Positions 28,835 to 38,959 of a DNA stretch of 64,000 bases are shown here, one piece after another. Each line of letters begins with the position of its first letter. The first letter of the stretch is position 1. This stretch comes from Pseudidiomarina indica. GTDB taxonomy: Bacteria > Pseudomonadota > Gammaproteobacteria > Enterobacterales > Alteromonadaceae. The position numbers and the translations under genes were made by a program. The stretch is from NCBI RefSeq assembly GCF_900104245.1, contig NZ_FMXN01000007.1, positions 62,001 to 126,000 on the forward strand, written 5' to 3'. The notes beneath the pieces are model-generated. The model searched no databases. It saw only the letters and a program-made list of their open reading frames with translations, and was not told the origin of the DNA.

Positions 28835-29991
28835 AGCAAACCAATAAACGTCAGGTCATCGCCGTGATTGGCGGTGGAATGATTGGGCTCAGTGCCGCCG
28901 TAGGCCTTCGCCAACAAGGGCACCACGTGTATTTGATTGAACGTGGAGCAGCACCTCAATTTGGCGACGAGCCAGAACTACGGGTGAGCGCATTGGCGCA
29001 TCACAGTCGAGCCTTATTGAATCAGCTTGGTGTTTGGCAACAATTACCTCAGGAACGGCTTGGCCCTTACACGGGCATGCAAGTATGGGATACCGATAGC
29101 TTTGGTGCGATTGAGTTTCATGCCGCCGAAGTGGCGGTGGACGATTTAGGGGCCATTGTAGAAAACAAAGTGTTAGAACATGTGCTCTGGCAGCATGCGC
29201 TTGCGGTTGGGGTCCAATTGTTGGCAGGCGAAGAGGTTATCCAGCACCAACGGCAACAGGAGCAAATGGTATTAACCCTAGCATCACAACGGCAAATGAC
29301 AGTTGATTATGTGATTGCGGCCGATGGTGCGGCGTCCCCAACCCGCGAGCGGGAAAAGTTACCCCTGACCTTTTGGAGTTATGAACAATCAGGCATTGTC
29401 GCAGTGCTGCGTACTGAATTACCGCATCAAGGGGTCGCCCGCCAAGTCTTTTTACCCACCGGGCCAGTGGCGTGGTTGCCGTTGGGAGATCCGCATTTAG
29501 TGGGACTAGTTTGGTCAGCCGATCAGCCAGCGGCAGAGCAATTACTGGCGTTGCCGGATACTGCCTTCATGCACCAACTACAGGCTTCGAGTGATCAGTG
29601 TTTAGGGCGCCTTGAATTGGTGTCTGCACGTGCTGCGTTCCCGCTAAAAATGCAATATGCCCAGCGCTGGGTAAGTGATCGCTTACTTGTTATCGGAGAT
29701 GCGGCTCATGCGATCCATCCATTAGCAGGGCAAGGGGCCAATTTAGGATTTGGCGATGTGATCGACTTGTTGCAGGTGTTTGAGCAAGGTGTTTCACCAC
29801 GCTCATTGCGCGCTTGGGAACGGCAACGCAAGGCCGCTGCGGTCACCATGATCGCAGCGATGGAAGGGTTTAAACGCGGTTTTTCAGGCAGTCATCCAGC
29901 GCTTAAATTAATTCGCGGGCTCGGCCTGAAAGCGGGGCATCATATTCGCCCGTTAAAACGCTTTCTTATTCAAACCGCACTGGGTCACTAG
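28831..29991 (+). CDS. ubiI: UbiH/UbiI-family flavin monooxygenase, probably 2-octaprenylphenol hydroxylase
   Basis: This FAD monooxygenase hydroxylates the ubiquinone ring, most likely at C5 by position and by the ELRVSAL segment typical of UbiI/VisC. The ATG at 28831 overlaps the ubiH stop. A longer ORF from 28774 is an artefact of reading into ubiH. FAD motifs are GGGMIG near residue 14, AADGAASPTRE near 165 and GDAAHAIHPLAGQGANLG near 288. UbiF is the close alternative, and the two are hard to separate by eye. The order pepP-ubiH-ubiI is that of E. coli. Confidence 0.88.
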   Translation: MKQTNKRQVIAVIGGGMIGLSAAVGLRQQGHHVYLIERGAAPQFGDEPELRVSALAHHSRALLNQLGVWQQLPQERLGPYTGMQVWDTDSFGAIEFHAAEVAVDDLGAIVENKVLEHVLWQHALAVGVQLLAGEEVIQHQRQQEQMVLTLASQRQMTVDYVIAADGAASPTREREKLPLTFWSYEQSGIVAVLRTELPHQGVARQVFLPTGPVAWLPLGDPHLVGLVWSADQPAAEQLLALPDTAFMHQLQASSDQCLGRLELVSARAAFPLKMQYAQRWVSDRLLVIGDAAHAIHPLAGQGANLGFGDVIDLLQVFEQGVSPRSLRAWERQRKAAAVTMIAAMEGFKRGFSGSHPALKLIRGLGLKAGHHIRPLKRFLIQTALGH

Positions 29992-29993
29992 AA

Positions 29994-30851
29994 CTAAATT
30001 CGTTCTTGAATAAACTGAGCCAGCTGGCGTGCTGACGGGTTGGTGCCATCCGCACGCCACATGACCACACTGACGTCACCGAGCTCTGGGAGCAGGGTGT
30101 GTCCGTACCGTTGAATACGAATCAGTCGATCGGGCACTGTGCTGTGGGCTAATACGGTAACTCCTAGACCACTTTCTATCGCGGCAGCCAGCCCCGTAAA
30201 GTCAGCATTGGTATAACTAATGCGGGCCGCAATATTTGCGTGGCGGAGCGTATTGAGTGCGCGCCGTCGATAGATGCAGCCGTCAGGGGCGGCGACTAAT
30301 GGCAGGGCTTCCGCTGGCGTGACCGTGTCCGTTTCTCGGGCCACCCAAACTAATGGCTCTTTTTTTAAGACCACCAGCCCTGGACGTGTTAACGGTTTGT
30401 CGGGCTCTTTTAATGCAATCACCAGGTCAAAGTGCGCTTGTTCGTCTTGGAGTAAGTCTTTACTTAAGGCCGAGGTCACTGATAACGAGACGTTCGGATA
30501 TGCATGGGCAAATTGGCCGAGCACTTGTGGCAGGACTTTACTGGCAAACTCGCTGGGAATACCTAACCGGACTTGCCCGGATACGGCAGGTTCAGTAAAG
30601 CGCGCAAAAATATGGTCATTTAATGCAAGTAACGAACGCGCCTGCTCTAGTAACTCTGTCCCGGTCGGGGTGAGCATAATCCGCCCGCGATTGCGCGTGA
30701 GTAACTGGGTTTCGAGTAACTCTTCCAGGCGTTTGACCTGGAGACTAATGGCCGGTTGCGAGCGGTTCAGTTGTTGCGCTGCTGCCGTATAACTTTGCAG
30801 TTCATACACGCTGATAAAGGCGCGTACGGATTCAAGAGGAAGATGCTGCAT
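29994..30851 (-). CDS. LysR-type transcriptional regulator (LrhA/HexA-like)
   Basis: The predicted 285-residue protein has an N-terminal winged helix-turn-helix (AAAQQLNRSQPAISLQVKRLEELL, about residues 20-45) and a periplasmic-binding-like effector domain. The segment CIYRRRALNTL resembles LrhA-type regulators. I place the start at the ATG at 30851; a longer ORF begins at 30908. The ribosome-binding site is weak, so the start is uncertain. It is divergent from gcvT across 179 bp. It could regulate gcvTHP, but E. coli uses GcvA for that and I see no proof here. Confidence 0.85.
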   Translation of the reverse strand: MQHLPLESVRAFISVYELQSYTAAAQQLNRSQPAISLQVKRLEELLETQLLTRNRGRIMLTPTGTELLEQARSLLALNDHIFARFTEPAVSGQVRLGIPSEFASKVLPQVLGQFAHAYPNVSLSVTSALSKDLLQDEQAHFDLVIALKEPDKPLTRPGLVVLKKEPLVWVARETDTVTPAEALPLVAAPDGCIYRRRALNTLRHANIAARISYTNADFTGLAAAIESGLGVTVLAHSTVPDRLIRIQRYGHTLLPELGDVSVVMWRADGTNPSARQLAQFIQERI

Positions 30852-30936
30852 GACATGGCTCGAATGTGATATTGCGTTGATAAATATATAGTAGCGTATT
30901 ATTTGCAATTTTTATAAACATATAAGTATTATTCAT

Positions 30937-30965
30937 TTGTTGCAAGTATCGATGACCACTATAAT
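30937..30965 (+). promoter_or_regulatory. Putative promoter of gcvTHP
   Basis: TTGTTG (30937-30942), a 17-bp spacer and a perfect TATAAT (30960-30965) lie 66 nt upstream of gcvT. The leader holds an inverted repeat AAGAATG (30968) / CATTCTT (30997) and a second copy of TATCGATG, possibly regulator targets. No glycine riboswitch is recognisable. Confidence 0.6.
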
Positions 30966-31030
30966 TTAAGAATGGGTTTATCGATGCTTCAATGAGCATT
31001 CTTGTTTCTATTTGAAAGGACAATAACGAC

Positions 31031-32116
31031 ATGGCAAATCGCACACCTTTGTACGATGCGCACTTGAAAGCTGGCGCTAAGATTGTAGATTTCCACGGCT
31101 GGGATATGCCAATTAACTACGGCTCACAAATCGAAGAGCACCACGCAGTCCGTAAAGATTCAGGTGTCTTTGATGTGTCTCACATGACCATCATTGATGT
31201 GTCTGGCATCGACGCAAAAGCATTCTTGCGTTATTTGTTAGCGAATGACGTGGCGAAAGTAAATACGCCAGGGCAAGCGATTTATAGCACCATGCTGAAC
31301 GAGCAAGGCGGCATCATTGATGACTTAATCGTGTATTACTTCAGCGATGAATCCTACCGTTTGGTGGTGAACTCAGCCACTCGCGAACGTGACCTCGAGT
31401 GGTTGCATGCGGTGTCAGCCAATTACAAAGTGACACTGACTGAACAAACACAATACGGCATGGTGGCCTTACAAGGTCCGAATGCTGCGGATAAATTACA
31501 GCAAGTGATTGGCGCAGAAGCCTTTGCAGAAGTTGCTAACATGAAGCCGTTCGTTTCTGTGCAAGTGGGCGATTACTTCATCGCAACCACTGGCTATACC
31601 GGCGAAAAAGGCTACGAGATCATTGTCACTGCTGATAAAGTTGTGGCCCTTTGGGACGCACTACTAGCCGTGGGTGTTCAGCCTTGTGGGTTGGGTGCGC
31701 GCGATACGTTGCGTCTCGAAGCCGGAATGAATCTGTATGGCCAAGATATGGATGAGTCGGTGACTCCGTTAGAATCCAACTTAGGCTGGAGCATTGCATT
31801 TGAACCGAGCGACCGTTTGTTTATTGGTCGTGATGCATTAGAGCAACAAAAAGCGGCAGGCCATGCCAAGTTGGTAGGGCTGGTGATGCGTGAAAAAGGC
31901 GTGTTACGTCACGGCTTAAAAGTAGTGACTGCGAACGGTGGTGAAGGGCTCATTACGTCAGGAACATTTTCACCGACTTTAGGTTTTTCCATTGCGCTTG
32001 CGCGAGTCCCGGCGGACATTGGCGAGACAGCAGAGGTGGAAATTCGTAATAAATTAGTTACAGTAAGCGTGGTAAAACCAGGCTTTGTACGGCAAGGCAA
32101 ATCGCTGCTTGCTTAA
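31031..32116 (+). CDS. gcvT: Glycine cleavage system T protein (aminomethyltransferase)
   Basis: GcvT takes the aminomethyl group from lipoyl-GcvH and transfers the methylene to tetrahydrofolate, releasing ammonia. The 361-residue protein has the N-terminal [31 protein letters not shown], the SGVFDVSHM segment and YTGEKGYEI, all typical. Catalytic Asp in LLANDVAKV is present. AAAGGA 10 nt before the ATG supports the start. It begins the gcvT-gcvH-gcvP operon. Confidence 0.97.
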   Translation: MANRTPLYDAHLKAGAKIVDFHGWDMPINYGSQIEEHHAVRKDSGVFDVSHMTIIDVSGIDAKAFLRYLLANDVAKVNTPGQAIYSTMLNEQGGIIDDLIVYYFSDESYRLVVNSATRERDLEWLHAVSANYKVTLTEQTQYGMVALQGPNAADKLQQVIGAEAFAEVANMKPFVSVQVGDYFIATTGYTGEKGYEIIVTADKVVALWDALLAVGVQPCGLGARDTLRLEAGMNLYGQDMDESVTPLESNLGWSIAFEPSDRLFIGRDALEQQKAAGHAKLVGLVMREKGVLRHGLKVVTANGGEGLITSGTFSPTLGFSIALARVPADIGETAEVEIRNKLVTVSVVKPGFVRQGKSLLA

Positions 32117-32154
32117 TCAATTAATAATCCGTTTTCATGAATGAGGAAGACAAC

Positions 32155-32544
32155 ATGAGCACTATTCCAAAGGAACTAAAATATGCATCAACTCACGAGT
32201 GGGTGCGTCATGAAGGTGATGGAATCTATACTGTTGGTATTACTGAGCATGCGCAAGATTTGCTAGGCGACATGGTATTTGTTGAGCTGCCTGAAGTAGG
32301 TGCTCAAGTTGCAGCTGGGGATGATGTTGCAGTGTGTGAATCAGTAAAAGCTGCGTCAGACATCTATGCACCAATTGCTGGTGAAATTGTTGAAGTAAAC
32401 GAAGAGTTAGAAGACGCTTCTGAGTTGGTGAACAACGACCCATATGGTGACGGCTGGTTATTTAAAATCAAAGCTGAAGACCCAAGTGAAGTTGATAACT
32501 TGCTTGATGCAGACGGCTACCAAGCAAGCATTGACGAAGAATAA
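32155..32544 (+). CDS. gcvH: Glycine cleavage system H protein
   Basis: GcvH is the lipoyl carrier that shuttles the aminomethyl intermediate between GcvP, GcvT and the lipoamide dehydrogenase. I choose the ATG at 32155, after GAGGAAG, instead of 32137. The 129-residue protein has the lipoylation site Lys65 in [10 protein letters not shown] terminator-like hairpin follows, before gcvP. Confidence 0.97.
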   Translation: MSTIPKELKYASTHEWVRHEGDGIYTVGITEHAQDLLGDMVFVELPEVGAQVAAGDDVAVCESVKAASDIYAPIAGEIVEVNEELEDASELVNNDPYGDGWLFKIKAEDPSEVDNLLDADGYQASIDEE

Positions 32545-32561
32545 CGACTTGTATTGTACCC

Positions 32562-32589
32562 AAGCCCCGGTCATCCATGCCGGGGTTTT
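32562..32589 (+). terminator. Hairpin terminator inside the gcv operon
   Basis: The stem AGCCCCGG / CCGGGGTT with an 8-nt loop is followed by TTTTGTGTTT between gcvH and gcvP. It would reduce gcvP expression relative to gcvTH, or require gcvP to have its own promoter. Confidence 0.75.
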
Positions 32590-32638
32590 GTGTTTCAATC
32601 GTCTTGTATCCACCCGCCAGTTAGGGGACTTGAAGTAA

Positions 32639-35524
32639 ATGACTATGACTACGTTGAAGCAATTAGAAAACCACGGTGAATTCATTGCACGCCATATTGG
32701 TCCAAGTGCCGACGAAACCACAGAAATGTTGGCAGAGTTGGGGGTGAGTTCGTTAGATGAGCTCATTCACGATACCGTGCCTGGTGCCATTCGTCGTGAC
32801 CCATTCTTGTCAATTGGTGCACCAATGACCGAGCGCGATGCGTTAGCAAAGCTAAAGAAAATTGCGCAAAAAAATAAAGTTTATACGTCATTCATTGGTC
32901 TGGGTTATTACGACACTCTTGTTCCTAACGTGATTCTCCGTAACGTGTTAGAGAATCCGGGTTGGTACACTGCGTACACCCCATATCAGCCAGAAATTGC
33001 CCAAGGGCGTTTGGAAGCCATTCTGAACTTCCAACAAATGACCATGGATTTAACCGGGCTTGATTTAGCCAGTGCCTCGTTATTGGACGAAGCCACCGCT
33101 GCCGCAGAAGCCATGGCCATGGCGAAGCGTGTAAGTAAGAGTAAATCAAACCTCTTTTACGTGGCCGATACCGTGTTCCCACAAACCATTGACGTGGTTA
33201 AAACTCGCGCCGAGCAGTTTGGTTTTGACGTGATTGTTGGGCCAGCTCAAGCAGCGGTTGAGCACGATATTTTTGGTGCCTTATTACAGTATCCAGACCG
33301 CTTTGGTCAGGTGGATGATATCGAGTCATTAATTGCCGCGATTCAAGCGAAACAAGGCATCGTTGCCGTTGCTGCAGACATCATGAGTTTAGTCATGTTA
33401 AAAGCGCCAGGCGAAATGGGCGCCGATATGGTCTTAGGTTCTGCCCAACGCTTTGGTGTACCAATGGGCTACGGTGGTCCACACGCGGCCTTCTTTGCAA
33501 CTCGTGATAAATACAAGCGTTCACTGCCAGGCCGTATCATTGGTGTGTCGAAAGATAGCCGTGGTAACTTGGCATTACGGATGGCGATGCAAACCCGTGA
33601 ACAGCATATTCGTCGTGAAAAAGCGAACTCCAACATCTGTACCGCACAAGTTTTGTTAGCCAATATGGCATCCTTCTATGCGGTGTATCATGGCCCCCAA
33701 GGCTTGAAAAGCATTGCTGAGCGCATCCATCGGTTGACTGATATCGTTGCGCTGGGCCTGCAAGAAAAAGGCGTTGAAGTTACGAACAAGCATTGGTTCG
33801 ACACCTTAACCTTCCGTTTGGCAGGAGACACAGCAGCGGTCTTAGCCCGCGCTGATCAAGCAGAAATCAACTTACGCGTGGACGGTGATGGCCAGTTCGG
33901 CGTGAGCTTAGACGAAGCAAAATCCCGCCATGATGTGGCGGCATTATTTGCGGTGTTATTCGGTGACGATCACGGCCTTGATATTGATGCCTTAGATGCA
34001 CGAGTGGCAGCGGGAGAAATCCAATCAATCCCAGCAGCCTTGCAACGTGAAAGTGCCATTCTTGAGCACCCAGTGTTCAACAGCTACCACTCAGAAACTG
34101 AGATGCTGCGTTATATTAAACAGTTAGAAAATAAAGACTTGTCCCTTAACCACAGCATGATTTCACTGGGTTCTTGTACCATGAAATTGAATGCCACGGC
34201 AGAAATGATTCCAATCACTTGGCCTGAGTTCGGTCAATTGCACCCATTCTGCCCAGTGGAACAAGCGCAAGGCTATGCGGAATTAATTCGTACCTTGTCT
34301 GATTGGCTCGTCGATATCACTGGTTATGATGTGATGTCACTGCAACCTAACTCAGGGGCGCAAGGTGAATACGCAGGATTACTTGCCATTCAGAAATATC
34401 ACCAAAGCCGCGGTGATGCCCATCGCAATATTTGCTTAATTCCAAGTTCAGCGCACGGCACCAACCCAGCGTCTGCACAGATGATGAGCATGAAAGTGGT
34501 GGTGGTTGATTGTGACAAGAATGGCAACATTGATTTAGATGACCTGAAAGCCAAAGCGGCGGAAGCAGGTGACAATCTGTCTTGTATCATGGTCACTTAC
34601 CCATCCACGCACGGCGTGTATGAAGAAGGGATCAAAGAAGTGTGCGAAATTGTTCATGCGCATGGCGGCCAAGTGTACTTAGACGGTGCCAACATGAACG
34701 CGCAAGTGGGCGTGACTTCACCAGGTTATATTGGTGCCGACGTTTCCCACTTAAACTTGCACAAAACTTTCTGTATTCCACACGGTGGTGGTGGCCCAGG
34801 CATGGGACCGATTGGCGTGAAAAAACATTTAGCGCCGTTCTTACCGAACCACAGCATGGTCACCATTGAAGGCACGGGAGCCAATAATGGTGCTGTTTCT
34901 GCGGCACCGTTTGGCAGTGCGAGTATTTTGCCCATTTCATGGATGTATATTGTCATGATGGGCAGCGAAGGCTTACGGAAAGCAACTGAAGTGGCGATTA
35001 TGAATGCTAACTACATTGCAAGCCGCTTAAGCAAGCACTACCCAATTCTTTATAAAGGTCGTAACAACCGTGTTGCGCACGAGTGTATTGTTGATTTACG
35101 CCCGATTAAAGAAAGCTGTGGTGTCACTGAGCTGGATATTGCCAAACGCCTTCAAGACTACGGATTCCACAGCCCAACCATGAGCTTCCCTGTTGCGGGG
35201 ACACTGATGGTGGAGCCGACAGAATCCGAGTCAAAAGCGGAGCTGGATCGCTTTATTGAGGCAATGATCAGCATTCGTGAAGAAACCAAGCGGGTTGAAG
35301 CGGGCGAATGGCCACAAGACAACAACCCATTGTATCATGCTCCACATACCTTAGCCGATATTGTGGATGCTGAATGGGATCGTCCTTACAGCCGTGAAGT
35401 GGCAGCCTTCCCAGTGGCCGCAGTGAAAGTCAATAAATTCTGGCCAAGCGTCAACCGCGTGGATGATGTCTATGGCGACCGGAATTTAATGTGTAGCTGC
35501 CCGACCATCGATAGCTATCGTTAA
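32639..35524 (+). CDS. gcvP: Glycine dehydrogenase (decarboxylating), P protein
   Basis: GcvP decarboxylates glycine with pyridoxal phosphate and loads the aminomethyl group onto GcvH. It is the fused single-chain form of 961 residues (E. coli 957). The PLP lysine is Lys709 in [17 protein letters not shown]. The C-terminal glycine-rich loop and [19 protein letters not shown] segment are typical. It lies 94 nt after gcvH, beyond an internal terminator. A strong terminator follows it. Confidence 0.97.
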   Translation: MTMTTLKQLENHGEFIARHIGPSADETTEMLAELGVSSLDELIHDTVPGAIRRDPFLSIGAPMTERDALAKLKKIAQKNKVYTSFIGLGYYDTLVPNVILRNVLENPGWYTAYTPYQPEIAQGRLEAILNFQQMTMDLTGLDLASASLLDEATAAAEAMAMAKRVSKSKSNLFYVADTVFPQTIDVVKTRAEQFGFDVIVGPAQAAVEHDIFGALLQYPDRFGQVDDIESLIAAIQAKQGIVAVAADIMSLVMLKAPGEMGADMVLGSAQRFGVPMGYGGPHAAFFATRDKYKRSLPGRIIGVSKDSRGNLALRMAMQTREQHIRREKANSNICTAQVLLANMASFYAVYHGPQGLKSIAERIHRLTDIVALGLQEKGVEVTNKHWFDTLTFRLAGDTAAVLARADQAEINLRVDGDGQFGVSLDEAKSRHDVAALFAVLFGDDHGLDIDALDARVAAGEIQSIPAALQRESAILEHPVFNSYHSETEMLRYIKQLENKDLSLNHSMISLGSCTMKLNATAEMIPITWPEFGQLHPFCPVEQAQGYAELIRTLSDWLVDITGYDVMSLQPNSGAQGEYAGLLAIQKYHQSRGDAHRNICLIPSSAHGTNPASAQMMSMKVVVVDCDKNGNIDLDDLKAKAAEAGDNLSCIMVTYPSTHGVYEEGIKEVCEIVHAHGGQVYLDGANMNAQVGVTSPGYIGADVSHLNLHKTFCIPHGGGGPGMGPIGVKKHLAPFLPNHSMVTIEGTGANNGAVSAAPFGSASILPISWMYIVMMGSEGLRKATEVAIMNANYIASRLSKHYPILYKGRNNRVAHECIVDLRPIKESCGVTELDIAKRLQDYGFHSPTMSFPVAGTLMVEPTESESKAELDRFIEAMISIREETKRVEAGEWPQDNNPLYHAPHTLADIVDAEWDRPYSREVAAFPVAAVKVNKFWPSVNRVDDVYGDRNLMCSCPTIDSYR

Positions 35525-35543
35525 TCGGCTTGCTTGAGTCGCT

Positions 35544-35570
35544 AAAAGCCCGCTGCGTGCGGGCTTTTTT
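35544..35570 (+). terminator. Rho-independent terminator after gcvP
   Basis: The stem AAAAGCCCGC / GCGGGCTTTT with a 5-nt loop is followed by Ts, 19 nt after the gcvP stop. Confidence 0.93.
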
Positions 35571-35606
35571 GTTGCTCTTGCAGTAAAAAGTTGGGAATGC
35601 TCGTGA

Positions 35607-35636
35607 TTGACAGGAATGTCTATGGATCGATATACT
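35607..35636 (+). promoter_or_regulatory. Strong orphan sigma70-type promoter
   Basis: A perfect -35 TTGACA (35607-35612), an 18-nt spacer and TATACT (35631-35636) sit in the gcvP-mgtE gap, downstream of the gcvP terminator. Transcription should start near 35643. Confidence 0.7.
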
Positions 35637-35642
35637 GCTTTG

Positions 35643-35763
35643 CTTTGTATGCATCTCGCCCCAATGACTTTCCATCATTAAGAGCTGTTGAAGCCCGCTG
35701 ATCAGGGCACTCGGTTGCTGTGAGCAGCGAGTTTAAAAGGTGAGCAAAGCTCGTCTTTTTGTT
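35643..35763 (+). ncRNA. Candidate small RNA (or mgtE leader attenuator)
   Basis: About 120 nt lie between the orphan promoter and an intrinsic terminator, with no ORF of note. A hairpin at 35709-35732 (ACTCG...CGAGT, one bulge) is followed by the terminator stem at 35735-35759, whose inner GAGC-AAA-GCTC helix extends through two G-U pairs into an AAAAG / CTTTT base. The two 3' hairpins and U-tract resemble Hfq-dependent small RNAs. It matches no family I know, including RyhB, Spot 42 and the M-box. It could instead be an attenuator in the mgtE leader. Confidence 0.5.
35735..35763 (+). terminator. Intrinsic terminator of the candidate small RNA
   Basis: The 11-bp stem AAAAGGTGAGC / GCTCGTCTTTT has loop AAA and two G-U wobbles. 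Its U-tract closes the stem. It is about 105 nt before the mgtE start. Confidence 0.7.
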
Positions 35764-35865
35764 GATCATACAACTATAGTAAAGAAGGTTAGAACAAGAT
35801 AACGCTTAATAAATCAGACAGATGATCGTATCTTAGATTAAGCGTGTGGCGAGTAAGAGGCGATT

Positions 35866-37209
35866 ATGGAATTACCTGTTCTCATAGAAACTCTGCGTGA
35901 TGCCCTTGAGCATGACCAGACCGAACAGCTCATTGATAAGCTAGAGGACGTGCATCCGGCGGACTATGCAGCCGCGATCAGTAATTTCTCGAGTCCGGAC
36001 TTATGGTCCTTATTAACCTTCTTACCGACCCATACCCAAGCGAAGATTTTTGGCTATTTGCCTCCTGAAACTCAGGTTCAGCTCGCGATTCGAGTGAGCC
36101 GCCGGAGTCTTTCACCTATTATCCGCCAAATGTCGTCGGATGAACGGGCTGACCTATTTAATCGCTTAACAGAAGAGCAAAAAGATGCCTTACTGCCGGC
36201 CTTGGCCCAGGCAGAGCGTGAAGACCTGCTCCTGCTAAGTTCCTATGAAGAAGGAACTGCGGGGTCGATCATGACTTCGGACTATGCGATTCTCCATCCG
36301 GAATTAACGGTTCGAAATGCCATTGATGTATTACGCCGTGAAGCACCCGATAAAGAAACCATCTACTCAGCCTATGTGGTCGACAACGATCGCAAGCTGA
36401 TTGGTGTTATTACGTTGCGTGAATTGATTATCGCGCCCGCCAATGCGCGTATTCACGAAGTCATGAACCATGATCCCATTTTTGCGCAAACCTCCATGCT
36501 GCAAGAAGAAGTCGCGGCGTTAATTTCGCACTATGACTTACTGGCGCTGCCAATTGTGAATGAAGAGCAGCAAATGGTGGGTATTGTGACCTATGACGAC
36601 GCCATGGACGTGGTCGAAGAAGAGACCACGGAAGACTTCCACAAGGCAGCCACCGTTGGTAAGTTAGAAACCAGCGTCAAACACGCTGGCATTGGCTTGC
36701 TGTATCGCAAACGGGTATTGTGGCTGGTGATTTTGGTGTTCGGTAATATTTTTTCCGGAGCGGGCATCGCTTATTTTGAAGAAACCATCGCCAGCTATCT
36801 CGCTTTACTGTTCTTTTTACCTCTGTTGATCGCCAGCAGTGGGAACGCCGGCGCACAGTCAGGCACCTTGATGGTGCGGGCTTTAGCCACGGGGGATGTG
36901 AACATTCGAGACTGGAGCTACTTACTTGGCAGAGAAATTCTCGTTGCTGGACTGTTGGGGCTAACCATGTCCGCTGCGGTGGTGGGGTTAGGCATTTGGC
37001 GTGGCGGCATGGATATCGCGGTGGTGGTGGCCCTGACCATGATGTTGGTCGTGGTTGCCGGAAGTTTGATAGGGTTATCCTTACCTTTCTTGTTAAGCCG
37101 TTTTAATCTTGACCCGGCCACAGCCAGTGGTCCCTTAATCACTTCCATTGCTGACGTGACAGGGGTTGTGCTGTACTTTTCTATCGCCACTTGGTACCTC
37201 GGCCTGTAA
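35866..37209 (+). CDS. mgtE: Magnesium transporter MgtE
   Basis: MgtE is an Mg2+ channel gated by cytoplasmic Mg2+. The 447-residue protein has the helical MgtE N domain (about 1-130), a pair of CBS domains (about 135-255) with MTSDYAILHPELTVRNAIDVL, a connecting plug helix and five membrane helices from about 280. The pore-lining segment SSGNAGAQSGTLMVRALATGD is present. AAGAGG before the ATG supports the start. An RNA element upstream could regulate it. Confidence 0.95.
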   Translation: MELPVLIETLRDALEHDQTEQLIDKLEDVHPADYAAAISNFSSPDLWSLLTFLPTHTQAKIFGYLPPETQVQLAIRVSRRSLSPIIRQMSSDERADLFNRLTEEQKDALLPALAQAEREDLLLLSSYEEGTAGSIMTSDYAILHPELTVRNAIDVLRREAPDKETIYSAYVVDNDRKLIGVITLRELIIAPANARIHEVMNHDPIFAQTSMLQEEVAALISHYDLLALPIVNEEQQMVGIVTYDDAMDVVEEETTEDFHKAATVGKLETSVKHAGIGLLYRKRVLWLVILVFGNIFSGAGIAYFEETIASYLALLFFLPLLIASSGNAGAQSGTLMVRALATGDVNIRDWSYLLGREILVAGLLGLTMSAAVVGLGIWRGGMDIAVVVALTMMLVVVAGSLIGLSLPFLLSRFNLDPATASGPLITSIADVTGVVLYFSIATWYLGL

Positions 37210-37358
37210 TTTATATCCAGAATAAAATTAAAACCTTAGTCGCGTTTTGTCGCGACTGATGTGACCATCTTAAAATTTCAGCAATTTGGCTCACCTGCCT
37301 TGTGCTTTGTCACAGCTTTGCCTTTAATGGGACGACGATAACAATAGAGGAAGTCTCC

Positions 37359-38888
37359 ATGAAGGGTATGAAAAAACTCATTTTAGCGGCCATGATTGGT
37401 GCCAGCTTTAGTGTACCTATGGGCGCTATGGCGGCCGTTGACGTGCCAGAAGCGCGCATTCAAGCGGATGAAGTGGTGGTCACTGAACACAGTGCCAACA
37501 TTAACGGGCAGCGCTTTAAATATAAAGCAACCACAGGAACACAACCGGTCTTCAACGAAAATGGCGATGCGATTGCAGCATTGCATTTCACTTATTACGA
37601 GCGGCAAGGTGTTAAAAATACTGAAGAACGTCCGTTATTGATTTCATTCAATGGGGGCCCAGGTTCAGCGTCGGTATGGATGCATATTGCTTACACTGGC
37701 CCTAAAGCCTTACGGGTGGATGATGAAGGCTTCCCAATCATGCCTTATGGGGTGAAAGACAACCCGCATTCGGTTCTTGATGTGGCCGACATCGTATTTG
37801 TGAACCCAGTGAATACAGGTTACTCACGTGCGCTGCCGAAAAAAGATGGCACTCCATACAGCCGTGACGAACTGCAGAAAATGTTCTTTGGCGTCAATGC
37901 GGATGTTAAATATCTTGCCGACTGGATCAACACCTTCGTGACCCGCCATGAGCGCTGGCGTTCACCAAAATATTTAATTGGTGAAAGCTATGGCACCACG
38001 CGTGTTTCAGGCTTAGCTCTGGAATTACAAAACCGCCAATGGATGTACCTGAATGGCGTGGTATTAGTGTCACCCACCGATATCGGGATTGAGCGTCAAG
38101 GCCCTGTGAAAGCCGCTAACCGCCTTCCGTACTATGCGGCAGCAGCTTGGTACCACAATGCCTTAAGCAGTGACTTGCAAAGCAAAGACTTGCTGGATGT
38201 GCTGGCTGAAGTTGAACAGTACACCTTGGATGTTTATTTACCAGCGCTGGCCAAAGGTGCTCACCTTTCTGCGGCAGAGCGTGATCAAGTGGCGACCCAA
38301 GTGGCCAAATACTCCGGATTAGATAAGCAAGTGGTGTTGGGGTCTAACCTCGATATCAGCACGTCATTTTTCTGGAAAGAATTATTACGTGATCGAGGCC
38401 AAACCGTGGGTCGCCTAGACTCTCGTTACCTCGGGATTGATCGCGATAATGTGGGCTCACGCCCTGACTACAATGCGGAGTTAACGTCGTGGCTGCATTC
38501 CTTTACGCCAGCGATTAACTACTACTTACGTGAAGAATTGGGTTACAAAACCGACGTGAAATACAACATGTTCGGACCGGTTCATCCGTGGGATCGTAGC
38601 AATGACAATACCGGTGAGAACCTCCGTCAAGCCATGGCACAAAACCCGTACTTGAACGTGTTAATCCAGTCTGGTTATTACGACGGTGCGACGAACTACT
38701 TTGATGCGAAGTACAACATGTGGCACCTCGATCCAAGCGGTAAAATGGCAGATCGGATCGACTTCAAAGGCTATCGCAGTGGTCACATGATGTATTTGCG
38801 AGCAGAAGACCTGAAGTTGGCGAATGACGATTTACGCCAATTTATCCAGGCAACAGTGCCTGCCAAAGGTCAAGCGGCTAAGTACTAA
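37359..38888 (+). CDS. Secreted serine carboxypeptidase (peptidase family S10)
   Basis: This exported enzyme should release C-terminal amino acids from peptides. I choose the ATG at 37359, after GAGGAAG, not 37302. A signal peptide ends at AMAA-VDV. The catalytic triad is Ser210 in GESYGT, Asp442 in SGYYDGATNY and His476 in SGHMMY. The oxyanion segment FNGGPGSAS is near residue 97. At 509 residues it is the bacterial S10 form. The 12-bp hairpin that follows has no U-tract. Such peptidases fit a protein-degrading marine lifestyle. Confidence 0.93.
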   Translation: MKGMKKLILAAMIGASFSVPMGAMAAVDVPEARIQADEVVVTEHSANINGQRFKYKATTGTQPVFNENGDAIAALHFTYYERQGVKNTEERPLLISFNGGPGSASVWMHIAYTGPKALRVDDEGFPIMPYGVKDNPHSVLDVADIVFVNPVNTGYSRALPKKDGTPYSRDELQKMFFGVNADVKYLADWINTFVTRHERWRSPKYLIGESYGTTRVSGLALELQNRQWMYLNGVVLVSPTDIGIERQGPVKAANRLPYYAAAAWYHNALSSDLQSKDLLDVLAEVEQYTLDVYLPALAKGAHLSAAERDQVATQVAKYSGLDKQVVLGSNLDISTSFFWKELLRDRGQTVGRLDSRYLGIDRDNVGSRPDYNAELTSWLHSFTPAINYYLREELGYKTDVKYNMFGPVHPWDRSNDNTGENLRQAMAQNPYLNVLIQSGYYDGATNYFDAKYNMWHLDPSGKMADRIDFKGYRSGHMMYLRAEDLKLANDDLRQFIQATVPAKGQAAKY

Positions 38889-38910
38889 GTTAGCGGTCGA
38901 TTATCGGCAT

Positions 38911-38937
38911 ACAACGCCCACCCCTGGTGGGCGTTGT
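38911..38937. repeat. Perfect 12-bp inverted repeat after the S10 peptidase gene
   Basis: ACAACGCCCACC and GGTGGGCGTTGT are separated by 3 nt. No T-run follows on the plus strand, so it may protect the 3' end of the transcript or terminate weakly. Confidence 0.6.
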
Positions 38938-38959
38938 AACATTTCAACAAGGTTTTGTT

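Noticed and set aside
30852..31030. Possible glycine riboswitch before gcvT
   Set aside because: The leader is too short (about 60 nt from the likely start) and lacks the conserved GGAGAG-type cores.
35643..35865. M-box Mg2+ riboswitch before mgtE
   Set aside because: The conserved M-box sequences are not present. I keep only a generic small RNA or attenuator call.
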